Assembly: GCA_016716705.1 (NCBI GenBank)
Contig: JADJVF010000007.1
Location: 1-64,000, forward strand
Source of the DNA: Holophagales bacterium
GTDB taxonomy: Bacteria > Acidobacteriota > Thermoanaerobaculia > UBA5066
DNA: 64,000 nt
Reading direction: 5' to 3'
A program made the position numbers and the translations under genes. Of the stretch, positions 1 through 11,575 are shown one piece after another. The stretch's first letter is position 1; each line of letters begins with the position of its first letter. The notes below the pieces were generated by a model. It searched no databases. It had not been told where the DNA came from and saw only the letters and a list, made by a program, of their open reading frames with translations.

Positions 1-2
1 CG

Positions 3-644
3 AACGGCCGCTTCTTCGTCGACGACCTGGAGCCGGGCGCCCACAAGCTCACGCTTCGCCGTTCCGGCTACCAGGAGGCCGGCGACGCCGCCTCGGCGAC
101 GGAGGACGGGGGCGACGCGGGGACGATCGAGATGACGCGGGGCGACGGGCTCGAGGTGAGGGTCCGGGACGGGATCTACCAGATTCCCCTCCGCTCGGCG
201 AACGTCAAGGTCAAGGACGGGACGGGCGCGACCGTCACGTCCTCCTGGCTCTCGCTCGACGGCGACGGCAAGGGCGAGATCTCCTCGCTCCGGCCCGGCC
301 GCTACACCCTCGTCCTCGGCTCGAACGGCTACGCGACGCAGGTCCTCGAGGGAGTCGTCGTCCCGGGCGCGCCCCTGCCGGTCGTCCTCACGCCGGGCGG
401 AAGCGTCGAGATCCGGCCCGGTGAGGCCTCGCGGGCCAGGGGGAACGCGACGCTTCTCAACTCCCTCGGTCAGCCGCACCCGTACCGTTCGTGGGGTGGC
501 GAGGGGCGCGTCACGCTGCCCGCGGCGGGAAACGAGGTCCTCGAGAACCTCGCTCCTGGCAGCTACACCCTGGCGGTCGAGGGCGTTGCACCGAAGGGCT
601 TCACGGTCACGGAAGGGGGAAGGACGGTCGTCGAGCTGCCGTAG
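3..644 (+). CDS. Partial protein with carboxypeptidase-regulatory-like (Ig-fold) repeats, C-terminal part
   Basis: The reading frame is open from the left edge of the window, so the N-terminus lies outside. About 213 residues are visible. They contain at least three copies of a short beta-sandwich signature, seen as LEPGAHKLTLRRSGY, LRPGRYTLVLGSNGY and LAPGSYTLAVEG. This pattern is typical of carboxypeptidase-regulatory-like (CarboxypepD_reg/DUF2012-type) repeats in secreted or surface proteins. No catalytic motif or membrane segment is visible in this part. The protein ends soon after the last repeat. The gene is probably a large exported or surface protein, but its role cannot be set from this fragment. 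The next gene starts about 110 bases downstream with its own strong ribosome binding site, so co-transcription is possible but not shown. Confidence 0.7.
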   Translation, partial: NGRFFVDDLEPGAHKLTLRRSGYQEAGDAASATEDGGDAGTIEMTRGDGLEVRVRDGIYQIPLRSANVKVKDGTGATVTSSWLSLDGDGKGEISSLRPGRYTLVLGSNGYATQVLEGVVVPGAPLPVVLTPGGSVEIRPGEASRARGNATLLNSLGQPHPYRSWGGEGRVTLPAAGNEVLENLAPGSYTLAVEGVAPKGFTVTEGGRTVVELP

Positions 645-752
645 GGGACGGCGGGCGAAAGGGAGCCGGGGGAGGCGGCATGGCGCCGGGGACCTGCCGT
701 TGCGCGCGGGGCCCCTGCTAGGATTCGCGCACTCGCCGGAAGGAGGTCCCTC

Positions 753-2086
753 ATGCGCGCTCGAGCCCGCCGCACGTCGCTGTCCATCGTCCTCGCGCTT
801 TTCGCGATCACGTCTCTCCCGGCGCCTGCCAGGAAGGGGGCGGCCTCTCGACGGGCGACGGCCGGTTCCGGCTGAAGGGAGAGGTCAAGCTCCACTTTCG
901 CGATTCGCAGGACATTCGACTGAAAGGTCGGCCAGATGCAGGGCGTCGACCTCTTCGAGCAGACCGTCGATCCGGGCGGCTCGTTCGAGATCTCGACGGT
1001 CAACCTGATCGGCGAAGGGGAGCTGACCGAAGGGCTGAAAGCCAAGGTCGAAATCCACTTCATCGACCTCTACAACCGCAACCCGACGTCGACGGCCGAC
1101 GAAGTGAGGGTCCGCGAGGCGTGGCTCCGGTTCGGGAAGAGGATCGACGGCCTGAAGGCCTTCGACGGCACGAGCTTCTACGTCCAGGCGGGGAAGGCGC
1201 CCCGCTTCGCCAAGCAGCTGACGCGGCGGCTCGAGAGCTACGGTCTCTGGGGGACGGCCGTGAACCGTTTCGAGGAGATCGGTGTCGAGGTGGGCGGGAG
1301 CCTCGGCAAGGTCTTCTACTGGCGGGCGGCGGGGGCCAACGGGAACCCCGTCTTCATGCGCGACCCGAACGCGCTCGCGGGAGACAACGGTACCCCCGAT
1401 CGGGTCGACCTCGAGCGCCTGGCCGACTCGCCCTACAACTCGGGCTTCCCGATCCTCTACGACGCCCAGGCGAACGACACGCACCTCGGCGGCCGCTTTC
1501 AGGTCGGGGGCGGCCTCGGCTTCCGCGTCGTCTCCGACGACGGGAAGAAGGGTATCGACGTCCTCGGATGGCTCTACCGCAGGGAACTCGCCGACCACGT
1601 GGCGATCGAGGGACCATCTACGGCGGCGACCTCGACACCGTCGACGGCGTTCCCCCACGCTCTCTCCCGTACGAAGGCCGCGACAAGACCGAAGCCGGCG
1701 TGAACGTCGAGGCGCGATGGGAACGCTTCTCCCTCTTCGGCCAGTACGTCCACCAGGACCTCGCGGGCCTCGTCCGCCGGGGCTACGAGGTCGAGGCGGG
1801 CTACCGCTTTCCGCTGAACGGCCTCTTCGCCGTCGGCGACCAGGCGTGGTTCAACTGGATCCAGCCGGCCGTCCGCGTCTCGCGGATCGACAACGACTTC
1901 TCCGCCCCCGCCGGGATGCTCGCGAAGTCCTTCGCGTGGGACTGGACGAAGTTCGACTTCGGCTTCCGCACCGGCATCGTGCGGAACGTCGACCTCACCG
2001 TCGAGTACGCCCGCCACGACATGCGGACGAAGGCGAAGGTCGTCCACCCCGACGAGTTCCTCGTCACGTTGCGCGCGGGTTTCTAG
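753..2086 (+). pseudogene. Outer-membrane porin-like beta-barrel, broken by three frameshifts
   Basis: The ATG at 753 follows an AAGGAGGT box at 740-747 and opens a signal peptide (MRARARRTSLSIVLALFA...). The frame is then lost three times. About one base is missing near 808-812 (after the signal peptide), one extra G lies in the GG at 926-927, and one G is missing near 1608-1612. Correcting these gives a continuous protein of about 444 residues, with a mature start near QEGG. The body carries alternating polar/aromatic strands, a conserved-looking segment around YGLWGTAVNRFEEIGVEVGG, and a C-terminal aromatic residue (LRAGF) typical of Bam-inserted barrels. It resembles phosphate-selective porin O/P-type or general porin-like barrels; the substrate is unknown. 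The indels sit in or beside short C or G runs, so sequence error is as plausible as real decay. Its stop is followed at once by a palindromic repeat. Confidence 0.65.
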
Positions 2087-2106
2087 GAGATCCGCGCGGA
2101 GGACAC

Positions 2107-2163
2107 GTGCCAGGCGTGCAATCGTGTATTGTTGAAAACAATACACGATTGCACGCCTGGCAC
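2107..2163. repeat. Perfect 27-bp inverted repeat, copy 1 of a REP-like element
   Basis: The left arm (2107-2133) begins GTGCCAGGCGTGCAATCG and is perfectly complementary to the right arm (2137-2163), with a 3-base loop. It sits in the gap between the convergent porin-like and DUF4388 genes, where the hairpin could also stop transcription from both sides. A second copy with nearly the same arm is at 5439-5494. The GTGCCAGGC end is like REP elements mobilised by REP-associated tyrosine transposases, but no such transposase is in the window, so the link is inference. Confidence 0.85.
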
Positions 2164-2187
2164 CGCCGGCTGGCACCGCTCGGCTCC

Positions 2188-4715
2188 CTACTCGGGAAGG
2201 ACCTGGAGCGACCCCTCCTCGACCCAGTGGACGAGGAGGCGGCGGACGCGGAAAGCGTCGGTGGCCACCGCGGCTTCGCACTCGGCCGCCGTCGCCCCCT
2301 GGGAGACCTTCGTCCAGATCGCGGAGAGGAGCTTCGGGTCGTCCTCCTGCGGAAGGCGGGTCGGCTTCGTCCCGGTGGAGCGGAGGCGCGCGCCGTCGGG
2401 GATGAGCGCGGCGGAGCGCTGCAGCTCGTCGTAGCGGCGCATCCCCTCGAGGAGAAGGCCCATGACGGCCTGGGGCGCGGAGAGGTTGACGTCCTCGGGC
2501 CGGAGCGCGGCGGCGCGGGCGAAGGCGAAGGACGCCGCCGCTGGCCTCTCGAGAAGCTGGTGGAAGGCGTCGATGCCGCGGAGGGTCCCGGACGCGGCGC
2601 CCCTCACCTTTCCCCCTTCGAATGCCACGCCGCCGGTCTCCGTACCGCGGCCGTCCCGGAGCGTGAGCAGGCCCGTCGCCTGGGTCTGCTCGAGCGTCTG
2701 GAGGAGCGTCGGGAGGCCGAAGACTTCGAGGTCTCCCGCGAGGCTGGCGGGTCCGGGAGCCTCGGAGACCTTTCGAGGCTGCTCGAAGAAGGAAAGGGCC
2801 TTCCTGGCCTCGCGCCCGAACTCCTTGTCCGGGTACTTGCGGGCGATCTCCTCGAAGAGCCGCTGCACGGGGGGGACCGGAGTTCCCGAGAGGGCCTTGA
2901 CGAGGTGCCGCGCCTCGGCGTCGGCGCTCGCGCTCGACGCGAGGACGATGCCGAGGACTTTCACGGGGAGCGCGCTGCGGAGCGCCTTGAGGAGACGGTC
3001 GACGAGGTCTTCCTGCGGCGAGAGGTCGTGTCCGCCGATATGGGCGAGCCGGGCGACGGAACCGGAAGGTGCGCCCGCGCCCTTCAGGCCGTGGTCCACG
3101 ATGGCCCGGAGGGTCGCCGGGGTCGCCTGCCTCGCGAGGGCGGCACAGGTCTTGTCGAGGAGCTGCAGCAGGTCGGCCGGCACGACCGGACCCGCTTTCG
3201 CGACGGCCGATTCGAGCTGCGAGAGGCGGGCCACCAGGATCTGCTCGGCCCTCTCGTGGCGGGCCTGCCCGAGGTTCGCGAGGGCCTCCTTGACGAGGGG
3301 CACGGGCAGCGTCGGCTCCGAGAGGCGAAAGAGGAAGTCGATCTCGGCGTCGGACGGGGCCTCGGCGGTCCGGGGGACCTTCCGAAGGACGTAGAGGAGA
3401 TTCCGGAGGAAGTACCAGTCGGTCTCCTCCGCCGGGGCGGAGGCGGCGACGGAGAGCTTCGCCAGCGCGGCGTCGCGCGCGGCGGGGCCGTGGACCTCGA
3501 GAAGGGAGAGGAGAAGCCTGCGCCCGTCGCGCTTCCGCTCCTCGCGAAGCGACTCGAGGAGCCCTTCGGGGCGGAGCGCGGGGAAGAAGTCGAGGATGGT
3601 CTTCAGGCCGAAGTGGTTCTCGGGTTTCTCGGCGTAGGCGCGCATCCGGGCCGCGTCGAGCGTCTCGTGCGACCGGGCGCGCATCGCCTGGGCGACCGAT
3701 CTCTCGACCCTCTCCCGCCGGATCACCTGCTCTGCGAGGCCGAATAACGTCACCGCCCGACCGAGGTTTCCCTCGTTGAACTGCTCGACCCCGGCCTGGA
3801 CCATTTCGCGGAACCGTTTCGCCCCTTCCTCGGTGTCGGGCGCGAGGGTGATGAGGCGCCTCATCGCCCCGACGACGCTCCCGCGCGCGCCCGGGCCGAT
3901 CGTCTCGTCCGCGTCGGGGTTCACCGGCACACCCCAGCCCGGGAGGCTCTCCGACAGCTTTCGGAAGAGGCCGTCGCCGCTGGGGACGTCGACGCCCATC
4001 CGGGAGAGCCGGGCGAGGTTCTCCTCGAGCTCGCGGCTCGACCGGGACGCCGTCGCGGCCGTCGCCAGGAGCTGGGAGGTGAGGGCATCCGACGGCTTCC
4101 TCGAGCCCTCCTTCGGGAGCGACTTCTCGAGCCGTTCCACGAGGAGGCCGAAGCGGGCGAGGCCGCGGGCCACGTCGTCGGTCGTGGCGTGCGGCCCGGT
4201 GAGGCCGCCGGCGCCGCTGCCGCGGCCGCCGCGGCGCCGGCGGCGGTCCCGGGCGGGTCGGCAGGGCGTCCGCGCGAGGCCAGCGGCTGCTCGCTTCCGA
4301 CCTGGCGATAGATCGTCTCCACCGGTGACGTGAGCGTGGTGGCGGCGCTCCCGAGGCGGGAGACGTTGTCGCGCAGGAGGCCGCGGTCCTCCTCTGGACA
4401 GAGGGTCTCGAGAAGGGGAAGGATGCCGCCGAGGAGCCGGAGGGCCTTGTCCGTAGGGACGAGCTTGAGCTCGGCGAGGAGGTGGAGTTTCTTCAGCGCA
4501 TGGAAGAGGTAGTCCGAGACCGGCAGGCTCGCTGTGCGGCCCTGGTACTGGGCGGCCGTCCAGCCCCGGATCTGCTCCGCGACGAGGACGGGAGGCTGTG
4601 TCGCGAGAAGCTCGACCGCGCCGGCGACCATCATCGGCGGCATCGTGTCGGAAAGGTACTGTGAAAGCTCCTGGAGAGCTTCCTGAACCTCCGGACTGAC
4701 ACGGGTGGGCTCCAA
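2188..4715 (-). CDS. Large DUF4388 (PatA N-terminal-like) protein, apparent frameshift in an Ala-rich linker
   Basis: The C-terminal part has a DUF4388-type domain (near LAGDLEVFGLPTLLQTLEQ, then TGLLTLRDG and a GGVAFEGGKV segment). Such domains are common in gliding and signalling proteins of Myxococcota and Acidobacteriota. Before it lies a long alpha-helical region resembling HEAT-like repeats. The N-terminal about 170 residues are in another frame. They begin at a TTG at 4715 with an AGGAGG box at 4727-4732, and run through helical sequence into an Ala/Pro-rich tract. One missing base between about 4180 and 4230 separates the halves; correcting it gives about 842 residues. An internal GTG at 4173 could start a shorter protein, but it has no clear ribosome binding site and loses a good N-terminal domain. 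The role is unknown, perhaps scaffolding or regulation. It ends in the gap holding the first palindromic repeat. Confidence 0.6.
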
Positions 4716-4773
4716 GTTCGGGTTCGCCTCCTGCGAGGCCGCGATTGTACCGGCCGCCCCCCGCGGAGCCGGC

Positions 4774-5349
4774 CTACGCCCGGCCGACGAACTCGTGCGT
4801 CTCGGTGTGGACCTTGACCCGGTCCCCTTCCTTGATGAAGAGAGGCACCCTGATCTCGAGGCCCGTCTCCAGCGTGGCCGGCTTCGTCGCACCGCCGCTG
4901 GACGTGTCTCCGCGGAAGCCCGGCTCGGTGTAGGTCACCGTGAGCTCCACGTGGGCCGGGAGCTCGAGGTCGATCGGGTTGCCGTTGAACTTGAGCAGGC
5001 CGACCACGGTGTTCTCGACGAGCACGTGCCGGTTCTCTCCCACCATGTCGGGCTGGAGGGTGAGGGTCTCGAACGTCTCCTGGTCCATGAAGTGGAATCC
5101 GTCTCCGTCGGAGTAGAGGTACGTCGCGTCCACCTTGCCGAGGTCCGGCTCCTTGAACTTCTCTCCGGCCTTGAACGTCTTGTCGAAGACGGCCCGCGTG
5201 ATCAGGTTCCGCATCTTGACGCGCACGAGGGTCTGGCCGCCGCGCGCCGTGGGGGTGGAGATCGTGACGTCGAGGCAGGCGTACGGCTCGCCCTCGTGCT
5301 CGAAGAACGTCTTGCGCTTGATTTCGATGGCTTCGATGAGGGCGGCCAT
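4774..5349 (-). CDS. efp: Elongation factor P, EfpL/YeiP-like loop
   Basis: This 191-residue protein has the three-domain layout of EF-P: the N-terminal KOW-like domain, the central OB domain (LYSDGDGFHFMDQETFETL) and the C-terminal OB domain ending in KVHTETHEFVGRA. EF-P binds ribosomes stalled on polyproline and promotes peptide-bond formation. The tip of domain I reads STPTARGGQTL, with Arg where classical EF-P has a modified Lys. This matches the SPTARG loop of YeiP/EfpL rather than the Lys type, and no lysine-modification gene (epmA/epmB) is nearby. The ATG at 5349 was chosen because it starts at the family's normal N-terminus and follows an AGAGGA box. Longer upstream reading runs into the palindromic repeat and is not needed. 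It is divergent from mfd. Confidence 0.93.
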   Translation of the reverse strand: MAALIEAIEIKRKTFFEHEGEPYACLDVTISTPTARGGQTLVRVKMRNLITRAVFDKTFKAGEKFKEPDLGKVDATYLYSDGDGFHFMDQETFETLTLQPDMVGENRHVLVENTVVGLLKFNGNPIDLELPAHVELTVTYTEPGFRGDTSSGGATKPATLETGLEIRVPLFIKEGDRVKVHTETHEFVGRA

Positions 5350-5438
5350 GGGGTCCTCTTCGTGATGGCGTCGGCGCCGCCCCGGAATCCGGGGCCCGCC
5401 GCGGGGCGACATTCTAGGCGTATCTCCGGCCCGACCTG

Positions 5439-5494
5439 GTGCCAGGCGTGAAATCGTGTATTGCCACAGCAATACACGATTTCACGCCTGGCAC
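5439..5494. repeat. Perfect 26-bp inverted repeat, copy 2 of a REP-like element
   Basis: The left arm (5439-5464, GTGCCAGGCGTGAAATCG...) pairs perfectly with the right arm (5469-5494) around a 4-base loop. It differs from the copy at 2107-2163 mainly at one arm position, C in one and A in the other, and the complementary arm carries the matching change. The paired change suggests a conserved structure. It lies in the divergent region between efp and mfd and so overlaps the likely promoters or leaders of both. Confidence 0.85.
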
Positions 5495-5531
5495 GGAACC
5501 GGGCTCGAACCGGGCCGCATAATCCCCGGCC

Positions 5532-9054
<3,523 letters not shown>

Positions 9055-9058
<4 letters not shown>

Positions 9059-9912
9059 GACGCCTCGCTCCTCTCCTTCTCGCGCTCCTCCTCGTCGCCC
9101 CGGCCTGCGCCCGGAAGGGCCCGGGCGCCGCGCAGAGCGCCTCGGTCATCGCGCTCATCGGAGACGAGCCGGTCGAGGAAGAGGACTTCGGGACGTACGT
9201 CCGCGCCGCGGCAGGGGCGCCTCTCGTGGAGGTCTCTCCCCAGGTCGCCTCGAGCCTTCTCGACCAGTACCTCGAAGAGCGGCTCCTCCAGAAAGCCGTC
9301 GACGCGGCCGAACCGGTACCGACCGGCAAGACCGCGACGGAGCGGCGACGGGAGGTCCTCGCGCGCCTCGCCCGGATCGAGTCGATCACGGACGCCGACC
9401 TGAAGGCCGAGTACGTGCGGCAGCCGGAACGCTGGAGTCACCCGCCGCTCGTGAAGCTGTCCCAGATGATCCTGCCGACCCGGGATGCGGCCGAAGCGGC
9501 CCGACGAAAAGTCCTGTCGGGCGCGGACTGGGAGACGGTCTCGAAGGAGATGAGCCGCGCTCCGAACGCCGCCTCGGGCGGCGGCCTCGGGTGGCTCGAG
9601 CGCACCGACCTGCCGAGCGAGTTCGAGAAGGCGGTGTGGGGTCTTCCGGCCGGCGGCCTCACCGCGCCCCTTCCCGCGGGACACGGTGTCCACGTCTTTC
9701 GGGTGGACGAGCGGGCCGACGGCCGGGTCGTCCCGTTCGAGGAGGCGCGACCGGCGCTGCATCTCGCCCTCGCCGAGAAAAGGAGCTCGGAAGCGGTCGC
9801 CGCGCTCCTGGAGCGCTCGAAGCGCCGCTGGCTCGTGGCGGTCATCGAGGAGCACCTCCCCTTCCCCTACGTCGGGGGGGCGGCCCGCTTTTCGCTAGAC
9901 TCCGTCCCGTGA
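9055..9912 (+). CDS. PpiC-type peptidyl-prolyl isomerase, exported, possible lipoprotein
   Basis: This 285-residue protein has an N-terminal signal (MRRLAPLLLALLLVAPAC) whose Cys could be lipidated, although the APAC lipobox is weak. Residues about 30-120 form a SurA_N-like helical region, and residues about 125-235 a parvulin/PpiC rotamase domain (VKLSQMILP, SGGGLGWLERTDLP, GHGVHVFRVDE). It should act in the periplasm as a folding helper for exported proteins. The GTG start overlaps the mfd stop as GTGA, and its own stop overlaps the next gene in the same way, so the three genes are probably translationally coupled. Two consecutive SurA/PpiC-type genes downstream of mfd point to outer-membrane biogenesis. 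Confidence 0.82.
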
Positions 9913-11537
9913 CGCTGCTCCGACGCCTCTTCGGCACCGCCCTCTTCGCTTCCCTCGCCTTCGCGGCCCTCCCGGCGACCGGCGAGGTCGTCGACCGGAT
10001 TCTCGTCCACGTCAACGCCCGCATCGTCACCCAGAGCCAGCTCGACGAGAGGACCGCGGTCGCCCTCCGGGAAGCCCCTCCCGGCCTCGAGCTCGCCCGG
10101 CGGGACGAGGTCCGGAAAGCGGCCCTTCGAGAGCTGGTGAACGAGGCCCTCCTCGAGGATCGAGCCCGCGAGCTGGACATCGTCGCGACCGACGCCGAGG
10201 TCGAGGAGCAGGTCAAGCGCCTCAAGGACCAGAACAAGGTCACGTCCGACGAGGACTTCAGAAAGGCGCTCGAGGCCTCGGGACTGACGCCCGAGAAGCT
10301 CCACGACCAGCTGAAGCGGTCGACGACCATCCAGCGCGTCGTCGGGCGCGAGGTGAACAGCAAGGTCGACCTCTCCGACGACGCCCTCCGCCTGGCCTAC
10401 GAACGCGAGAAGGAGACCTGGGCGATCCCCGAAAAGGTCCGGGTTGCCGAGGTCCTGGTCAACCCCGGCCCGGGGGCCGAGGAGAAGGCCCGCGAGGCCG
10501 CCACGGTGGCGAAGAGCGGAGCGAAGTTCGAGGACGTCGTCATCCGGTTCTCCGACGGCCCGACCCGTTCCAAGGGGGGCGACATGGGGACCGTCGGGAA
10601 GGGAGAGCTCGCGGCGGCTCTCGACGCGGTCGCCTTCTCGCTCCCGACCGGCTCCGTATCCGACCCGATCGAGACCCGGTCGGGCTGGCACGTCCTGAAG
10701 GTCGTGGAAAAGCTGCCGGCGACGTTCAGGCCCTACTCCGAGGTGAAGGCCGACATCCTCAAGAAGGAGCAGGAGACCCAGTTCCAGAAGAAGCTCGCCG
10801 AGCACCTCGAGAAGCTCGAGCGGGACGCCGTCATCAAGGTCTCGGCGGAAGCCTCTGCGTACTATCAGCCGCCGGTGGCCGCAGCCCCTCCGCTGGAGAA
10901 CCAGGCGCCCGCCCTGCCCGGTATGCCCGTCCCGTCGCGAGGACGGATGAGGGATGGAGGGAGGTTCGAGATCACCCCCACGGTCGGGTATCGCTTCGGC
11001 GGGACGGCGTCGACTTCCTACAGCACGTTCATCGAGAGCGTCGAGGTCCCCCCGGCCCTGAGCTTCGGCATGACCCTGGAGTACGCGCTCAGCCCGAGGG
11101 CGACGCTCGAATTCATCTGGAGCCATCAGGACACCGAGCTGAAGCTGAACTACCGGCAGACTCCTCCGGCCGGATACAGCGAGCGCCTGACGCACCTGAA
11201 CGTCGACACGTTCCAGATCGGTGGGCTCTGGCAGTTCGGGACCTACGGCGACTCCTTCCGTCCCTACCTCGACTTCCTCCTCGGCGTGAGCATCCTCACC
11301 CCCGCCCCGCAGTTCTCCACCCTGACCCGGTTCTCCGGCAGCGTCGGGGGCGGGGCGAAGTACTACGTCTCCGAAAAAGTGGGTCTCCGCCTGGGGCTCC
11401 GGTTCATGCCCGTCTACCTCAACTCCTCGAGCAGCGGGTATGGTTATTGCGACCCCTGGTACGGCTGTTACACCTACTACAACTCGAACTACCTCAACCA
11501 GTTCGATGCCTATACCGGGCTGACCTTTCGTTTTTGA
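9909..11537 (+). CDS. SurA-type chaperone/PPIase fused to a C-terminal outer-membrane beta-barrel
   Basis: This 542-residue protein has a Sec signal peptide (about residues 1-22), then a SurA N-terminal chaperone domain and a parvulin rotamase domain at about 177-266 (VRVAEVLVNPG, SKGGDMGTVGKGEL, SGWHVLKVVEK). A Pro/Ala-rich linker follows at about 315-345. From about residue 350 the chain changes to alternating aromatic beta-strands (RFEITPTVGYRFGG, LSFGMTLEYALSPRATLEF, GVGLRLGLRF-like strands). It ends YTGLTFRF with a terminal Phe, the usual Bam recognition signal. A late loop holds two Cys residues in a Tyr/Ser-rich stretch and could form a disulphide. The barrel half has no signal peptide of its own in any frame near the junction, which supports a true fusion rather than two merged genes. 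The size suggests about eight strands. It overlaps the upstream gene by 4 bases. Confidence 0.8.
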   Translation: MTLLRRLFGTALFASLAFAALPATGEVVDRILVHVNARIVTQSQLDERTAVALREAPPGLELARRDEVRKAALRELVNEALLEDRARELDIVATDAEVEEQVKRLKDQNKVTSDEDFRKALEASGLTPEKLHDQLKRSTTIQRVVGREVNSKVDLSDDALRLAYEREKETWAIPEKVRVAEVLVNPGPGAEEKAREAATVAKSGAKFEDVVIRFSDGPTRSKGGDMGTVGKGELAAALDAVAFSLPTGSVSDPIETRSGWHVLKVVEKLPATFRPYSEVKADILKKEQETQFQKKLAEHLEKLERDAVIKVSAEASAYYQPPVAAAPPLENQAPALPGMPVPSRGRMRDGGRFEITPTVGYRFGGTASTSYSTFIESVEVPPALSFGMTLEYALSPRATLEFIWSHQDTELKLNYRQTPPAGYSERLTHLNVDTFQIGGLWQFGTYGDSFRPYLDFLLGVSILTPAPQFSTLTRFSGSVGGGAKYYVSEKVGLRLGLRFMPVYLNSSSSGYGYCDPWYGCYTYYNSNYLNQFDAYTGLTFRF

Positions 11538-11575
11538 GCTGATCGGGGGCCCTGGAGGAACGAGAGCGACTTGAA

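Noticed and set aside
1282..3747. Long forward frame across the porin end and the DUF4388 gene
   Set aside because: It crosses the intergenic palindrome and is Arg/Glu-rich nonsense; the reverse strand has a recognisable DUF4388 domain.
5456..5531. Upstream extension of mfd into the palindrome
   Set aside because: The extension encodes repeat sequence and Arg/Gly/Pro-rich residues; the GTG at 5532 with a one-base correction gives the normal Mfd N-terminus.
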